Source: Tsuneonella suprasediminis (lineage in GTDB: Bacteria; Pseudomonadota; Alphaproteobacteria; Sphingomonadales; Sphingomonadaceae). Taken from it: DNA of 64,000 bases. The position numbers were made by a program, and so were the translations under genes. The stretch is from the NCBI RefSeq assembly GCF_003605755.1, contig NZ_RAHJ01000019.1, positions 1 through 64,000 of the forward strand, written 5' to 3'. A model generated the notes under the pieces. The model was not told the DNA's origin. It worked only from the letters and a program-made list of their open reading frames with translations, and did no database searches. This document shows positions 45,157 to 53,970 of this stretch, one piece after another; within the stretch, counting starts at the first letter, position 1; each line of letters opens with the position of its first letter.

Positions 45157-46725
45157 CTATCCCCCTGCTTTCGGTTTGCACGAATAGACAAGGCGTTCGT
45201 TTGGCTGACTCGTCAGTAAAGAGACTACGCCCGACTGCATTTCGCCCAGTCTGCTGGCCGCGCTGGCCGCGCCACAGGCAGGCGCGGTATATTTGCCGCG
45301 CGCCGCCCGCGCCGCTGCCATTGCCGATTGAGACAGGGGATAGCGGTCGGTACGGAAAGTGCGCGAATCCGGGTCGTAGGAATTGACCGAGACCGAATCT
45401 TCGTCGTTCGGCACGAACAGGCGGCTCCATTTCCCGTCTGCGAAGCCATACTGCGTGCGATGGTTGACGCATCCGCTCTCGCTCCACGCGAAGGCCATGT
45501 CTTCCGGTGGCTGGCTGACGATGCGGCTGCGCCCCGGCTCTATCGTGCAGACAAGTTCCTGACCGCCGCCGTTTTTCGCGGCAGCGGCGTTTTCAGCCTC
45601 GCCACCCGAATCGTCGGCGTCACCACGCGCATTCATCGCTTCGGTCACTTTGCGGTCGATCGCGTCAAGGCCGGGGCGGGTGAACCAGATGGCCAGTGCG
45701 GTTACCGTTGCAGCGGCTGCCACTGCGCCATAGATTCGCATCCGCTTGCCACCATCGTCGCGATTGCGTGCGGCATATGCGGCAATTCCGGCACCGCATG
45801 CGATCAGCAGCAGTACCATCGCCAGCGCCATAGCGTTCTCCCGCTCGCTCATCACCGAAAGCTGCGCCTCCAGTTGAGCGCGTTCGCGGGCGGTGCGGTC
45901 GGCCTCTGCACGGGCGGCCAGTTGTGCACGGGCAGTGGCCTGTTCGGCCGCCATGCGCTCCCGCTCGGCCGCGTCGAGCTGTGCCATAGAGCGGCATGGC
46001 ATGGCATTCACCGCAGGCGAGATACCGTTATCACGCAGGAACGGCAGCAGTTCGCGGTCGGATACAGCGAAGTAGAACTCCGCATCGGCGCCATCCGATT
46101 CGGCACCGAAGCTGTTGACCCCCAGCACACGTCCGCACGAATCGAGCAGCGGCCCGCCGGAGTTGCCGCGGGCGATCGGTGCGGTGTGCAGCACGGTGTC
46201 GAAATCGCGGGTAGGGCGGCTGCCGGAGATGAAGCCCCGGCTTTTCACCGGTTGCTGCGGCTTGAAGATGTCCCCGATGTCGAGCCCTTGCGCCCGGTCC
46301 ACATTCATCGGAAAGCCGACGGCAGCTACTTCGTCTCCGTCGCTTGCCGGGTTGCCGGCGATGGTCAGCGGGGGCAGGCGCAGTCCATCGGTGATTTCGA
46401 CCAGCGCCAGATCCTTGGCCGCGGCAACGGTCACGATGCGGGCGTAGGAGGCCCCGTCTCCATCGGGCGGAACCACGGCGATACGCAGTGTATCGTCCAT
46501 CTGCGCCTGCCGCACGACATGGGCGTTGGTGACAATCCGCGTCGGCGTCACTGCGAAGCCGGTGCCGTGGCTGATCGGATAGACCTGATCCCCATCGGTG
46601 GCCATGATGACCACCCGGACCACTCCGCGGGCAGCGGCGGCGATGTCGGCCGGTTCGGCCTGCGCTGGGGCGGGCACGATGGCAAAGGCGCACAGCGCGG
46701 CGAGCAAGGCTAGTAAACGTCCCAT
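45157..46725 (-). CDS. Membrane-anchored trypsin-like (S1C) serine protease
   Basis: A 522-residue protein. A signal peptide (MGRLLALLAALCAFAIVPAP, cleaved near AQA) leads to a chymotrypsin-fold domain with the triad His69 (TNAHVV), Asp105 (KDLALVEI) and Ser189 (RGNSGGPLL). Residues about 240-295 form an Ala/Arg/Glu coiled coil. Two membrane segments follow, AMALAMVLLLIACGAGIAAY and IYGAVAAAATVTALAIWF, and then a periplasmic or cytoplasmic C-terminal domain of about 150 residues with the Cys-containing QELVCTIEPG, SESGCVNHRTQYGFADGKW and LVYSCKPKAGG. There is no PDZ domain, so it is not DegP. Function unknown; an envelope-stress role is a guess. Confidence 0.82.
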   Translation of the reverse strand: MGRLLALLAALCAFAIVPAPAQAEPADIAAAARGVVRVVIMATDGDQVYPISHGTGFAVTPTRIVTNAHVVRQAQMDDTLRIAVVPPDGDGASYARIVTVAAAKDLALVEITDGLRLPPLTIAGNPASDGDEVAAVGFPMNVDRAQGLDIGDIFKPQQPVKSRGFISGSRPTRDFDTVLHTAPIARGNSGGPLLDSCGRVLGVNSFGAESDGADAEFYFAVSDRELLPFLRDNGISPAVNAMPCRSMAQLDAAERERMAAEQATARAQLAARAEADRTARERAQLEAQLSVMSERENAMALAMVLLLIACGAGIAAYAARNRDDGGKRMRIYGAVAAAATVTALAIWFTRPGLDAIDRKVTEAMNARGDADDSGGEAENAAAAKNGGGQELVCTIEPGRSRIVSQPPEDMAFAWSESGCVNHRTQYGFADGKWSRLFVPNDEDSVSVNSYDPDSRTFRTDRYPLSQSAMAAARAARGKYTAPACGAASAASRLGEMQSGVVSLLTSQPNERLVYSCKPKAGG

Positions 46726-46809
46726 TCGGCTGCGTTCTCTACGCCGGGCGGGGCTTTGACCGCAAGCGCCGGGATGTGCGCCGCTGTGGGATGCGCTATC
46801 TGGCCAGCA

Positions 46810-47877
46810 ATGACGCGATATGCCACCACTCCGGCGATGACCGAACGCCCCCTGACCGACGACGAGGCATGGGCCGCCGTGCTGCGGCGCGACCGGGCGT
46901 TCGACGGGCAGTTCGTGACCGGCGTGCTGAGCACCGGTATTTACTGCCGCCCTTCGTGCGCGGCGCGCCATCCCCGGCGAGAGAACGTGCAGTTCTTCGC
47001 GACGCCATCCGAAGCGGAGGCGGCAGGGCTGCGTGCCTGCAAGCGGTGCAGTCCCAAAGACGTGGCGCGGGACGAACGCGCGGTGCTGGCTGCCATTGCT
47101 GCGATCAAGGCGGCAGAGGAACCACCTGCGCTGGCTGAACTGGCAGAGGCGGCGGGCTATTCCCCCACCCATTTTCAACGGGTGTTCACCCGTCACACCG
47201 GCCTGTCCCCCGCCGCCTATGCCCGTGCCTTGCGCGAAGAGCGGGCGCGGGCAGCGCTGAGCGATGAAGGCACAGTGACCGATGCGATCTATGCGGCGGG
47301 CTATTCCGCTCCGTCACGGTTCTACGATGAGACGAAAGGCAGGCTGGGCATGACCGCGAGCGCATGGGCCAATGGAGGCAAGGGGGCGACGATCCACTGG
47401 GCGGTGGTCGATACCACGCTGGGTAGTATGCTGGTCGCTGCCACTGACAAGGGCGTGTGCCGCCTGTCGTTCGACGAAGGGGAGGAGGCACTGCGCGCCC
47501 GCTTCCCCAAAGCCGATCTGGTGGAGGGTGGGGAGGCGTTTGCGGCCCTGCTGGCGCAGGTGGTGGCTTCGGTGGAAGCGCCTGCCAACGGCTTCGCGCA
47601 TATCCCGCTCGATGTGAAGGGCACCGCTTTTCAGGAGGCCTGCTGGAAGGCACTGCGCGAGATACCGGCCGGAGAAACCCGGACATATGCCCAGATCGCG
47701 GCGGCAGCGGGAAATCCCAAGGCCGTGAGAGCAGCGGGCAGTGCCAATGCCCGTAACAACGTGGCCGTGCTGATTCCGTGCCACCGGGTGATCCGCACCG
47801 GGGGCGATCTGGGCGGTTATGCTTATGGCCTCGACATCAAGCGGGAACTGCTCCGGCGCGAAGAGGCTGGCGACTGA
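46810..47877 (+). CDS. ada: Bifunctional DNA methyltransferase/transcription activator Ada
   Basis: Ada repairs methyl phosphotriesters and O6-methylguanine and activates the adaptive response. The protein (355 residues from 46810) has the zinc-Cys N-domain with Cys46 and Cys50 (YCRPSCAARHP) and Cys77 and Cys80 (ACKRCSP); Cys46 is the methyl acceptor. An AraC-like helix-turn-helix follows (LAELAEAAGYSPTHFQRVFT), then the methyltransferase domain with acceptor Cys324 in LIPCHRVIRTGG. All key residues are present. The start may also be 46837 (MTERPLTDDEAW). It diverges from the protease gene at 46725. Confidence 0.93.
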   Translation: MTRYATTPAMTERPLTDDEAWAAVLRRDRAFDGQFVTGVLSTGIYCRPSCAARHPRRENVQFFATPSEAEAAGLRACKRCSPKDVARDERAVLAAIAAIKAAEEPPALAELAEAAGYSPTHFQRVFTRHTGLSPAAYARALREERARAALSDEGTVTDAIYAAGYSAPSRFYDETKGRLGMTASAWANGGKGATIHWAVVDTTLGSMLVAATDKGVCRLSFDEGEEALRARFPKADLVEGGEAFAALLAQVVASVEAPANGFAHIPLDVKGTAFQEACWKALREIPAGETRTYAQIAAAAGNPKAVRAAGSANARNNVAVLIPCHRVIRTGGDLGGYAYGLDIKRELLRREEAGD

Positions 47878-47918
47878 TTGGCGCGTCGTTCAGCTATCGC
47901 AGATTGAGACTGAACAAG

Positions 47919-47935
47919 TGTTACACATGTTACAC
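47919..47935. promoter_or_regulatory. Direct-repeat motif, possible operator
   Basis: TGTTACAC occurs twice with one base between, giving a nine-base period. Such paired half-sites are typical of operators bound on one helix face, but no known regulator is matched. TTGAGA at 47904-47909 could be a -35 element for a short transcript ending at the terminator at 47991. Confidence 0.3.
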
Positions 47936-47990
47936 TGTCCTGGCGCAAAAAAGTCGGCTTCCGGTAAAGATGGAGCTGCCCGCTCTGCAC

Positions 47991-48011
47991 ACCGTTCGGA
48001 AACGGTTTTTT
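47991..48011 (+). terminator. Intrinsic terminator with T-run
   Basis: ACCGTT (47991-47996) pairs with AACGGT (48001-48006) around CGGA and is followed directly by six T. It lies 114 bases after the ada stop, so it ends either the ada message or a short independent RNA. Confidence 0.7.
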
Positions 48012-48183
48012 GAGCGGGCGGCACCGGCGGGGATATTGTTCGACAATCAGAAAGAGCGGGCCTGAAAAGGCGCCTGCTTTGTGCCTGTGACGGACGATGT
48101 AGGAAAGCCGGCTGAAGCCATCGGCTTTGTATCCGTCTGCTTTCCTAACTTGCCATGTCGGGGAACGCTGGCGATACGGAAGT

Positions 48184-49116
48184 ATGACAACATCGTTTGA
48201 TCCCGACTTCCTCCCCCGCCGCGCGCCACTATGGCGGCAGGTGATCGATTTCCCGCTTATCGCATTGCTGGTCAGCATGGTAGCGTTCGCGATCGTGTTC
48301 GGCGGGCTGACGTATCTTTTCACTATCATCGATCTGCCATTGTCCGAATCCGGCATGATGGCGTTTAATGCGTTGTTCGGGTCCGCCATTGCCATTGCGA
48401 TATACAAGCTGGTCGTGCCGCGCATCGGGACCGAGCGGCGCGACTATCTCAGCTTTTCCGGCCTCACACCCTGGCGCTGGCTTTCCATCGGCACCGGTGG
48501 CGCGGCGGTGTTGATGACCGTGATTGTCGGGCTGATCGCATTGCTGGGCGGCTACACGGTTTCGGGCTTGGGTACCGCGCAATCGTGGCTGGAGATTGTT
48601 TTCGTGGCGGGCATTCAGGCGGCGGTTATCGAGGAGATCGCGTTTCGCGGCATCCTGTTCCGCTATCTGGAGGATCTGGGCGGAAGCTGGTTCGCGCTGG
48701 CCGCCACATCTGCCCTGTTCGGGTTTGCCCATATCGCAAACGACAATGCCACCTGGTTCAGCTCTCTGGCGATCGCGGTGGAGGCAGGGGTGATGCTGGG
48801 CGCGGCCTACATGCTGTCGCGTTCGCTGTGGCTGCCCATCGGGCTGCATTTCGGCTGGAACGTGACGCAGGGGCTGGTGTGGGATGTGCCAGTATCCGGC
48901 CATGCCGTCGATGGAATTGTCGAAGCGCATCCGGCCGGCCCGGCCCTGATTTCCGGCGGCGCATTCGGAGCGGAGGCATCGGTGATCGCGCTGATACTGG
49001 CGAGCGCGGTCGGAATATGGCTGGCGGCGAAGGCCGTGCGCGCAGGCCATATCGTGCGCCCGTGGTGGGTCCGGCGGCGGATGGCGATGCAGGAAGCGCA
49101 GGCGTCTCAGGCATAG
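48184..49116 (+). CDS. CPBP family intramembrane glutamic endopeptidase
   Basis: A 310-residue membrane protein with about eight spans. The CPBP/Rce1 motifs are present: motif 1 EEIAFRGILFRYLEDLGG with the catalytic Glu pair, motif 2 ALFGFAHIAND and motif 3 LHFGWNVTQGL. Bacterial members cleave or process membrane peptides; targets are unknown. The start MTTSFDPDF at 48184 is chosen; an in-frame ATG at 48127 lies in the upstream gap. It is convergent with the GST gene. Confidence 0.88.
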   Translation: MTTSFDPDFLPRRAPLWRQVIDFPLIALLVSMVAFAIVFGGLTYLFTIIDLPLSESGMMAFNALFGSAIAIAIYKLVVPRIGTERRDYLSFSGLTPWRWLSIGTGGAAVLMTVIVGLIALLGGYTVSGLGTAQSWLEIVFVAGIQAAVIEEIAFRGILFRYLEDLGGSWFALAATSALFGFAHIANDNATWFSSLAIAVEAGVMLGAAYMLSRSLWLPIGLHFGWNVTQGLVWDVPVSGHAVDGIVEAHPAGPALISGGAFGAEASVIALILASAVGIWLAAKAVRAGHIVRPWWVRRRMAMQEAQASQA

Positions 49117-49183
49117 GCACCCATAAACGGCCAGGCGGCGGTGCGTTGCGCGCTGTCACGGCCCGGCCGCCGGATGCGCTTTT

Positions 49184-49813
49184 TCAGTCGATCTTGGGCG
49201 TCATACCCGGTTCGCATCTGGCCATCGCCCGTTGATATGCCGGACGCTGTGCGATGCGCTGAAGGTAAGCCTTGATATTGGGATACCCATCGAGAGAGGT
49301 GTCCCCGAACATCCGCGAAGTGGTGAGGTTGAAGCCCATCATAATGTCAGCGGTGGTCAGCTGCGACCCGCCAAAGAATTCCGCCTCGCCCAGCCGTGCC
49401 TCCGCCAGCGCCCATGCCTTGGCCACTCGATCGCTCACGAATTCGGGCGTTGGCCCGCCCATTTGTGCCGCGACCAGCGCCATCATGCCGTTGGTCATGA
49501 AAGTGGCGTTGGCGAAGTGGAACCAGAACAGATGCCCGGCGAAATCGGCGCTGTCCGGCCCCGGCGATAACTTCGCCCCGCCATATTTGCGGTCGATATA
49601 TTCGCAGATCGCCCCGCTTTCACCCAGAACCAGATCGCCATCGGTAATGACCGGAGCAATGCCCATCGGGTGCAGCGCCTTGTATTCCGGCGGGGCAAAA
49701 TTGTTGTCCGACCTGCGGATATAGATCTTCAGCTTGTAGTCGAGCCCAAGCTCTTCGCACAGCCAGACGATACGCTCTGACTGCGATATCCGCAGGTGGT
49801 GGACGGTCAGCAT
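49184..49813 (-). CDS. Glutathione S-transferase family protein
   Basis: A 209-residue protein with the GST layout: thioredoxin-fold N-domain (LTVHHLRISQSERIVWLCEE, then MGIAPVITDGDLVLGESGAI with the glutathione gamma-Glu contact ES) and an all-helical C-domain (LTTADIMMGFNLTTSRMFG). The N-terminal His/Ser pattern (HLRISQS) suggests the beta- or xi-like bacterial type with Ser as active residue; substrate unknown. It is 64 bases upstream, on the leftward strand, from nothing obvious and convergent with the CPBP gene. Confidence 0.9.
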   Translation of the reverse strand: MLTVHHLRISQSERIVWLCEELGLDYKLKIYIRRSDNNFAPPEYKALHPMGIAPVITDGDLVLGESGAICEYIDRKYGGAKLSPGPDSADFAGHLFWFHFANATFMTNGMMALVAAQMGGPTPEFVSDRVAKAWALAEARLGEAEFFGGSQLTTADIMMGFNLTTSRMFGDTSLDGYPNIKAYLQRIAQRPAYQRAMARCEPGMTPKID

Positions 49814-49877
49814 GGTTTAATCTCCTCGATTGCCAGGCAGAGTTGGAGGCAATCGAGGAGAAGTCCAGCGCAAACGC

Positions 49878-50474
49878 TTACAACTCAGCAATCTGCTCTT
49901 TCGCGGACGCGAGGCCTTGTTCCACCGCTTCCGGGCCGAAACCGGCGTTGTTGACTGTCACGAAATGGAGGTCGGTGACGCCGATAAAGCCGAAGAAATC
50001 GCGCAGCAGGGTTTCCTGATGTTCGGCAGTGCCGCCCAGTTCGTAGGAGCCGCCACGGCTGGACGCGATCACGACTTTGCGGCCACCGGCCAGCCCTTCG
50101 ACACCGTTTTCGCCATAGCGGAAGGTGAGGCGAGGCACACCAAGACGGTCGATCCATGATTTGAGCTGGCTGGGGATCGTGAAATTGTACATCGGCGCGC
50201 CGACGATCACGATATCGGACGCGAGAAATTCGTCGAGCACCGCGCGTTCTTCCGCGAACACGCTTTTCATTGCCGGGGTGTGCGTGTCTTCCGGCTGGCG
50301 GATCGCGCCGGTTCGCGCATCGTCGATATGCGGCAGCGGATCGGCCACCAGATCGCGCGTAACCAGTGTGGCGTTGGGATATTTCGCGGTGAAATGATCG
50401 GTCAGCGCCTGGGTCACCTGGCGGCTGATCGAATTTGCGCCAGTGGATGCGCTGTCGATTCGGAGGATTTGCAT
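49878..50474 (-). CDS. azoR: FMN-dependent NADH-azoreductase
   Basis: A 198-residue flavodoxin-fold quinone/azo reductase. The N-terminus [20 protein letters not shown] is the FMN phosphate site, [20 protein letters not shown] binds the isoalloxazine, and [18 protein letters not shown] is the second FMN loop. These enzymes reduce quinones and azo compounds with two electrons and protect from thiol stress. It diverges from an HxlR regulator with 40 bases between, an arrangement often met for azoreductases. Confidence 0.92.
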   Translation of the reverse strand: [198 protein letters not shown]

Positions 50475-50514
50475 GAGAGGTCTTTCCAGTTACTGTCGGT
50501 TACCAGGAGGCCAT
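50475..50514. promoter_or_regulatory. Divergent azoR/HxlR control region
   Basis: Forty bases separate the two starts and must contain both promoters, partly overlapping the genes. A repeated GTTAC (in AGTTACTGTCGGTTACC) is present at about 50489-50503 and is a candidate binding site for the HxlR protein. AGGAGG precedes the regulator ATG. Confidence 0.4.
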
Positions 50515-50952
50515 ATGGAAACCATGACTGCCCTCGCGCAAGAAGGCACCTTTTCGTCCGCTAGTTCCCCCGATGTTACCGCCCCTGCGGGTCGGCAGGC
50601 CGATCATACCGCCTGCCGGGCGGTGAACGACGTACTCAGCCGGGTGGGAGACAAATGGTCGATGCGGGTGGTGATGAACCTCGATGGTGGTTCCCTGCGG
50701 TTCAATGAATTGCGCCGGGCGATAGACGGCATTTCGCAGCGTATGCTGACTCGCACCCTGCGCGGGCTGGAGCGCGACGGGCTGGTCAACCGAACGGTAA
50801 CGCCCAGCATTCCGCCGCGTGTCGATTATGCGCTGACTGCGCTGGGCCAGTCGCTGCGCGAACCGGTGCAGGCACTGGGGGATTGGGCGATGGCCAATCG
50901 CGCTGCGGTGGAAGATGCGCGCACCACGTTCGATGCGGGGTGTGATGAATGA
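50515..50952 (+). CDS. HxlR family transcriptional regulator
   Basis: A 145-residue winged helix-turn-helix protein. The HxlR core is VNDVLSRVGDKWSMRVVMNL, RFNELRRAIDGISQRMLTRT and LERDGLVNRTVTPSIPPRVD followed by YALTALGQSL. A single Cys (Cys37-equivalent in HTACRAVNDV) near the N-terminus is in the position of the redox-sensing Cys of YodB/HypR-type members, which control azoreductases in response to quinones; that role here is inference from motif and neighbourhood. The start at 50515 has an AGGAGG site. Confidence 0.9.
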   Translation: METMTALAQEGTFSSASSPDVTAPAGRQADHTACRAVNDVLSRVGDKWSMRVVMNLDGGSLRFNELRRAIDGISQRMLTRTLRGLERDGLVNRTVTPSIPPRVDYALTALGQSLREPVQALGDWAMANRAAVEDARTTFDAGCDE

Positions 50953-50997
50953 GGTGACGAGATGAGGGGACTTGCGCTTCCCCCGCTTCCGCCTGCC

Positions 50998-53163
50998 TCA
51001 CACGAAACTGTAGGGATCGATATCCACGCCGACCCGCACGCCTGAGGGGAAGGTCAGCGCACCCAACCAGTCGCGGATCACGTCCTGCACCTGAGCGGTG
51101 CGGCGGGCGTTGATGAGCAGGCGATAACGGTATCGCCCCCGCAGCAGCGATAGCGGCGCGGGCGCGGGACCGAGGATCGCGACATCGAGCAGGTTGGGGC
51201 GAGTGGCGCCGATGCGGTTGGCGGCCTCGCGCGCTTCGGCCTCGTCCTCACTCGATACGATGATCGCGGCCCACCGGCCGAATGGCGGCGCACCGGCATA
51301 GCGGCGGGCCTCGGTCTCGGCTTCGTAGAATGCATCGCGATCACCGGCAGCAAGTGCGGCGATCACCGGGGCATCGGGATGGCGCGTCTGAATCAGCACT
51401 TCGCCCGGTTTCGCCCCGCGCCCTGCACGGCCTGCCACCTGAGCGACTTGCTGATAAGTCCGCTCTGCCGCGCGCAAATCGCCGCCTTCAAGGCCCAGAT
51501 CGGCATCGACCACGCCCACCAGCGTCAGTTCGGGGAAGTGGAACCCTTTGGTCACCAGCTGCGTGCCAACGATCACGTCGATCGCGCCACTTTCCGCCGC
51601 CGCGACGAAGGCGGCGGCCTTTTCGGGAGTATTGAGCGTGTCGCTGGTCGCCACCGCTACCCGTGCCTCAGGCAAGGTTGCCGCGACTTCGTCTGCGATC
51701 CGTTCCACGCCGGGGCCACATGCGACGAGGCAATCTTTCTCACCGCATTCAGGGCAGGCGTCGGGCGGTGTCGTTTCGTGGCCGCAGTGATGGCAGGCGA
51801 GCCGATGCGATAACCGGTGTTCCACCAGCCAGGCGGAGCAGTTGGGACACTGAAACCGATGGCCGCAATTGCGACACAGGGTCAGTGGGGCAAAGCCCCG
51901 GCGGTTGAGGAACAGCAGCGACTGTTCTCCCCGCGCCATTCGCGCCTGCATCGCCTCCACCAGCGGAGGGGCGAGCCAGCGGCCGCGTTCGGGCGGCTCT
52001 TCGGTCAGGTTGATCGTCGTGATCGCAGGCAGCGTTGCCCCGCCATAACGGCTTTCCAGATCGAGTTTTTCATATGTCCCCGCCGCCGCCATTTGCAGGC
52101 TTTCGAGCGCCGGGGTGGCGCTGGCGAGGATGACAGGAATCCGTTCGAACCGGGCGCGCATTACCGCGACGTCGCGCGCGTTGTAACGCACTCCTTCATC
52201 CTGTTTGAAACTGGTTTCGTGCGCTTCGTCCACCACGATCAGGCCCAGTTGTGCGTAAGGCAGGAACAATGCGGATCGCGCGCCGACCACCACTTGCGCC
52301 TCTCCGCTGGCGATGGCCCGCCATCCGCGCCGTCGCTCGGTCGATTTGAGTGAGCTGTGCCACAACACCGGCGCGGCGCCGAAACGGTCTTCGAACCGGC
52401 GCAGGAATGCTTCGGTCAGCGCGATTTCGGGCAGCAGCACCAGCGTTTGCCGCCCGGCACGGATCGCGGCTGCAATCGCTTCGAAATAGGTTTCGGTCTT
52501 GCCCGACCCGGTCACGCCATCGAGCAGGAAGGGGGCAAAGCGATGCTCCTCCACCGCTGCGACAAAGCGATCCGCCACGTCCTGCTGAGCATCGTTCAGC
52601 ACTGGCTCGGCAAAGTCGGCACTTGCCGGAGGGTAGGGGCGGTCGCAATCGACCGCTACCGGCTCCAGCACACCTTGATTGACCAGCCCGCGCAACACAC
52701 CTTCGCTGACATCGGACAGGCCCGCCAGCTCGCGGATAGTCGCCTGCTCACCCTCAAGCGCGGCCATTGCCCTTTCGCGCTGGGGCGTCATCCGTTCGGG
52801 CATGCCGCCCGACAGGCGATATTCCGTCATCGTCGCCGGGCCTTTGAGCGCGCCGCCGCTCGACAGCACCATACGTGCGACCGACGCCAGAGAGGCGCAG
52901 TAGTAATCCGCCGTCCATTCGATCAGCCGCCGCAGTTCGGCGCGCAGCGGCGGGACCGGCAAAACCTCCACCAGCGGGCGCAGGCGCGCGTCCGGAACCC
53001 GTTGTGAGGGCAGGCGTTCTTCCTCCCACACGACTCCGATGACCTGACGCGGGCCGAGTGGAGCCAGCACGACCGAACCCGGCACGACCACCATGCCATC
53101 GGGCACGCGATAGTCGAGCGGGCCAAGTGCGGCATTCAGCATCAGGAGTCGGGCGCGGTTCAT
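50998..53163 (-). CDS. priA: Primosomal replication restart helicase PriA
   Basis: PriA reloads the replisome at broken forks. The 721-residue form starting at 53163 (MNRARLLMLNAALGPLDYRV) has the N-terminal DNA-binding part, the helicase P-loop LDGVTGSGKTETYFEAIAAA, DEAH in IVVDEAHETSFKQDEGVRYN, and eight zinc-binding Cys in CRNCGHRFQCPNCSAW, CHHCGHETTPPDACPECG and nearby. The C-terminal GTQLVTKGFHFPELTLVGVV and GRAGRGAKPGEVLIQT are conserved helicase motifs. The frame is open much further upstream (to 53526) but homology ends at the chosen Met. It is convergent with the HxlR gene. Confidence 0.96.
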   Translation of the reverse strand: MNRARLLMLNAALGPLDYRVPDGMVVVPGSVVLAPLGPRQVIGVVWEEERLPSQRVPDARLRPLVEVLPVPPLRAELRRLIEWTADYYCASLASVARMVLSSGGALKGPATMTEYRLSGGMPERMTPQRERAMAALEGEQATIRELAGLSDVSEGVLRGLVNQGVLEPVAVDCDRPYPPASADFAEPVLNDAQQDVADRFVAAVEEHRFAPFLLDGVTGSGKTETYFEAIAAAIRAGRQTLVLLPEIALTEAFLRRFEDRFGAAPVLWHSSLKSTERRRGWRAIASGEAQVVVGARSALFLPYAQLGLIVVDEAHETSFKQDEGVRYNARDVAVMRARFERIPVILASATPALESLQMAAAGTYEKLDLESRYGGATLPAITTINLTEEPPERGRWLAPPLVEAMQARMARGEQSLLFLNRRGFAPLTLCRNCGHRFQCPNCSAWLVEHRLSHRLACHHCGHETTPPDACPECGEKDCLVACGPGVERIADEVAATLPEARVAVATSDTLNTPEKAAAFVAAAESGAIDVIVGTQLVTKGFHFPELTLVGVVDADLGLEGGDLRAAERTYQQVAQVAGRAGRGAKPGEVLIQTRHPDAPVIAALAAGDRDAFYEAETEARRYAGAPPFGRWAAIIVSSEDEAEAREAANRIGATRPNLLDVAILGPAPAPLSLLRGRYRYRLLINARRTAQVQDVIRDWLGALTFPSGVRVGVDIDPYSFV

Positions 53164-53221
53164 ATCTGCCCATACATATGGGCGTTGCCGGGGTGGAGCG
53201 GCAAGGATCAGGAGAGCATCT

Positions 53222-53926
53222 ATGACCAGTTCGATTGCCATCAGCCCGATTTCCCCGGTTGGACGGCGTACATTCCTGGCCGGAATTGGCGCGGCGGGCC
53301 TGCTGGCGCTGCCCGGCTGCGCGACATATGGCGGATACAGCTTCACCGATGCGATTGCCCGGCTGCTGTTCCTCTCCAGCGAACGCGCGTTCGACCGCAT
53401 GGCCGCCCCCGGCGGTTTCTGGGACCAGCAGATCGCGCAAGTGGGGTTCGAAGATATGCTCGGTGCGCGCGGCGGGGTGCTGGCCCGCATTCTCACCTCC
53501 GGGTTATTCAAGGACAGGCTGGCCAATGCTCTGGCGCCGATTGCCTATCGCGGGGCGCAACGGGCGGCACCGGTCGTGGCCGACACGATCCGGGTAATCG
53601 GGTTCGAAAACGCGGTCGATCTGGTGCGTGGCGGACCGACCGCGGCGACAAGTTACCTGCAAGCCGAAATGGGCAACCGCCTGATCGATGCGATGCTGCC
53701 CGAAGTGGGCGATGGCCTGCGTGTGGCGCAGGATCCAATCGTCGGGCAGGCGCTCGCCGCTCTGACCGGGGTGGATATTCCCCAGGTTGCCAACAGGTTT
53801 TCCACAAAGGTCAACGATGTGATCTGGCAGCAGATGGGAATCGAAGAGGCCGATATTCGCGCCAACCCGCGCAGCACCAACGATCCGCTGATTATGGGTG
53901 TATTCGGGGTCGGCGCACGACTTTGA
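53222..53926 (+). CDS. DUF4197 domain lipoprotein
   Basis: A 234-residue exported protein. Residues 15-36 form a Tat-like lipoprotein signal: GRRTFLAGIGAAGLLALPGC with Cys of the lipobox followed by ATYGG. The rest is the DUF4197 body, ending YSTKV-like sequence FSTKVNDVIWQQMGIEEADI and RSTNDPLIMGVFGV. DUF4197 proteins are periplasmic or outer-membrane-attached with unknown role. The gene diverges from priA with 58 bases between. Confidence 0.85.
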   Translation: MTSSIAISPISPVGRRTFLAGIGAAGLLALPGCATYGGYSFTDAIARLLFLSSERAFDRMAAPGGFWDQQIAQVGFEDMLGARGGVLARILTSGLFKDRLANALAPIAYRGAQRAAPVVADTIRVIGFENAVDLVRGGPTAATSYLQAEMGNRLIDAMLPEVGDGLRVAQDPIVGQALAALTGVDIPQVANRFSTKVNDVIWQQMGIEEADIRANPRSTNDPLIMGVFGVGARL

Positions 53927-53970
53927 CATCCGCCGATTAATTTGCATGCTGTCCCCGTACAGGAGATTAA

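Larger units (their letters stand above)
47878..48183. other. 306-base gap with direct repeat and terminator
   Basis: No protein gene is supported. The gap holds an exact direct repeat TGTTACAC-a-TGTTACAC (47919-47935), a classic terminator (47991-48011) and a weaker hairpin near 48053-48078 (GCGGGCCT with AGGCGCCTGC). The promoter of the CPBP gene should be at the right end. Confidence 0.5.

Noticed and set aside
45328-46713. A 461-codon frame antisense to the S1 protease gene
   Set aside because: No recognisable family; the other strand has an intact signal peptide and catalytic triad.
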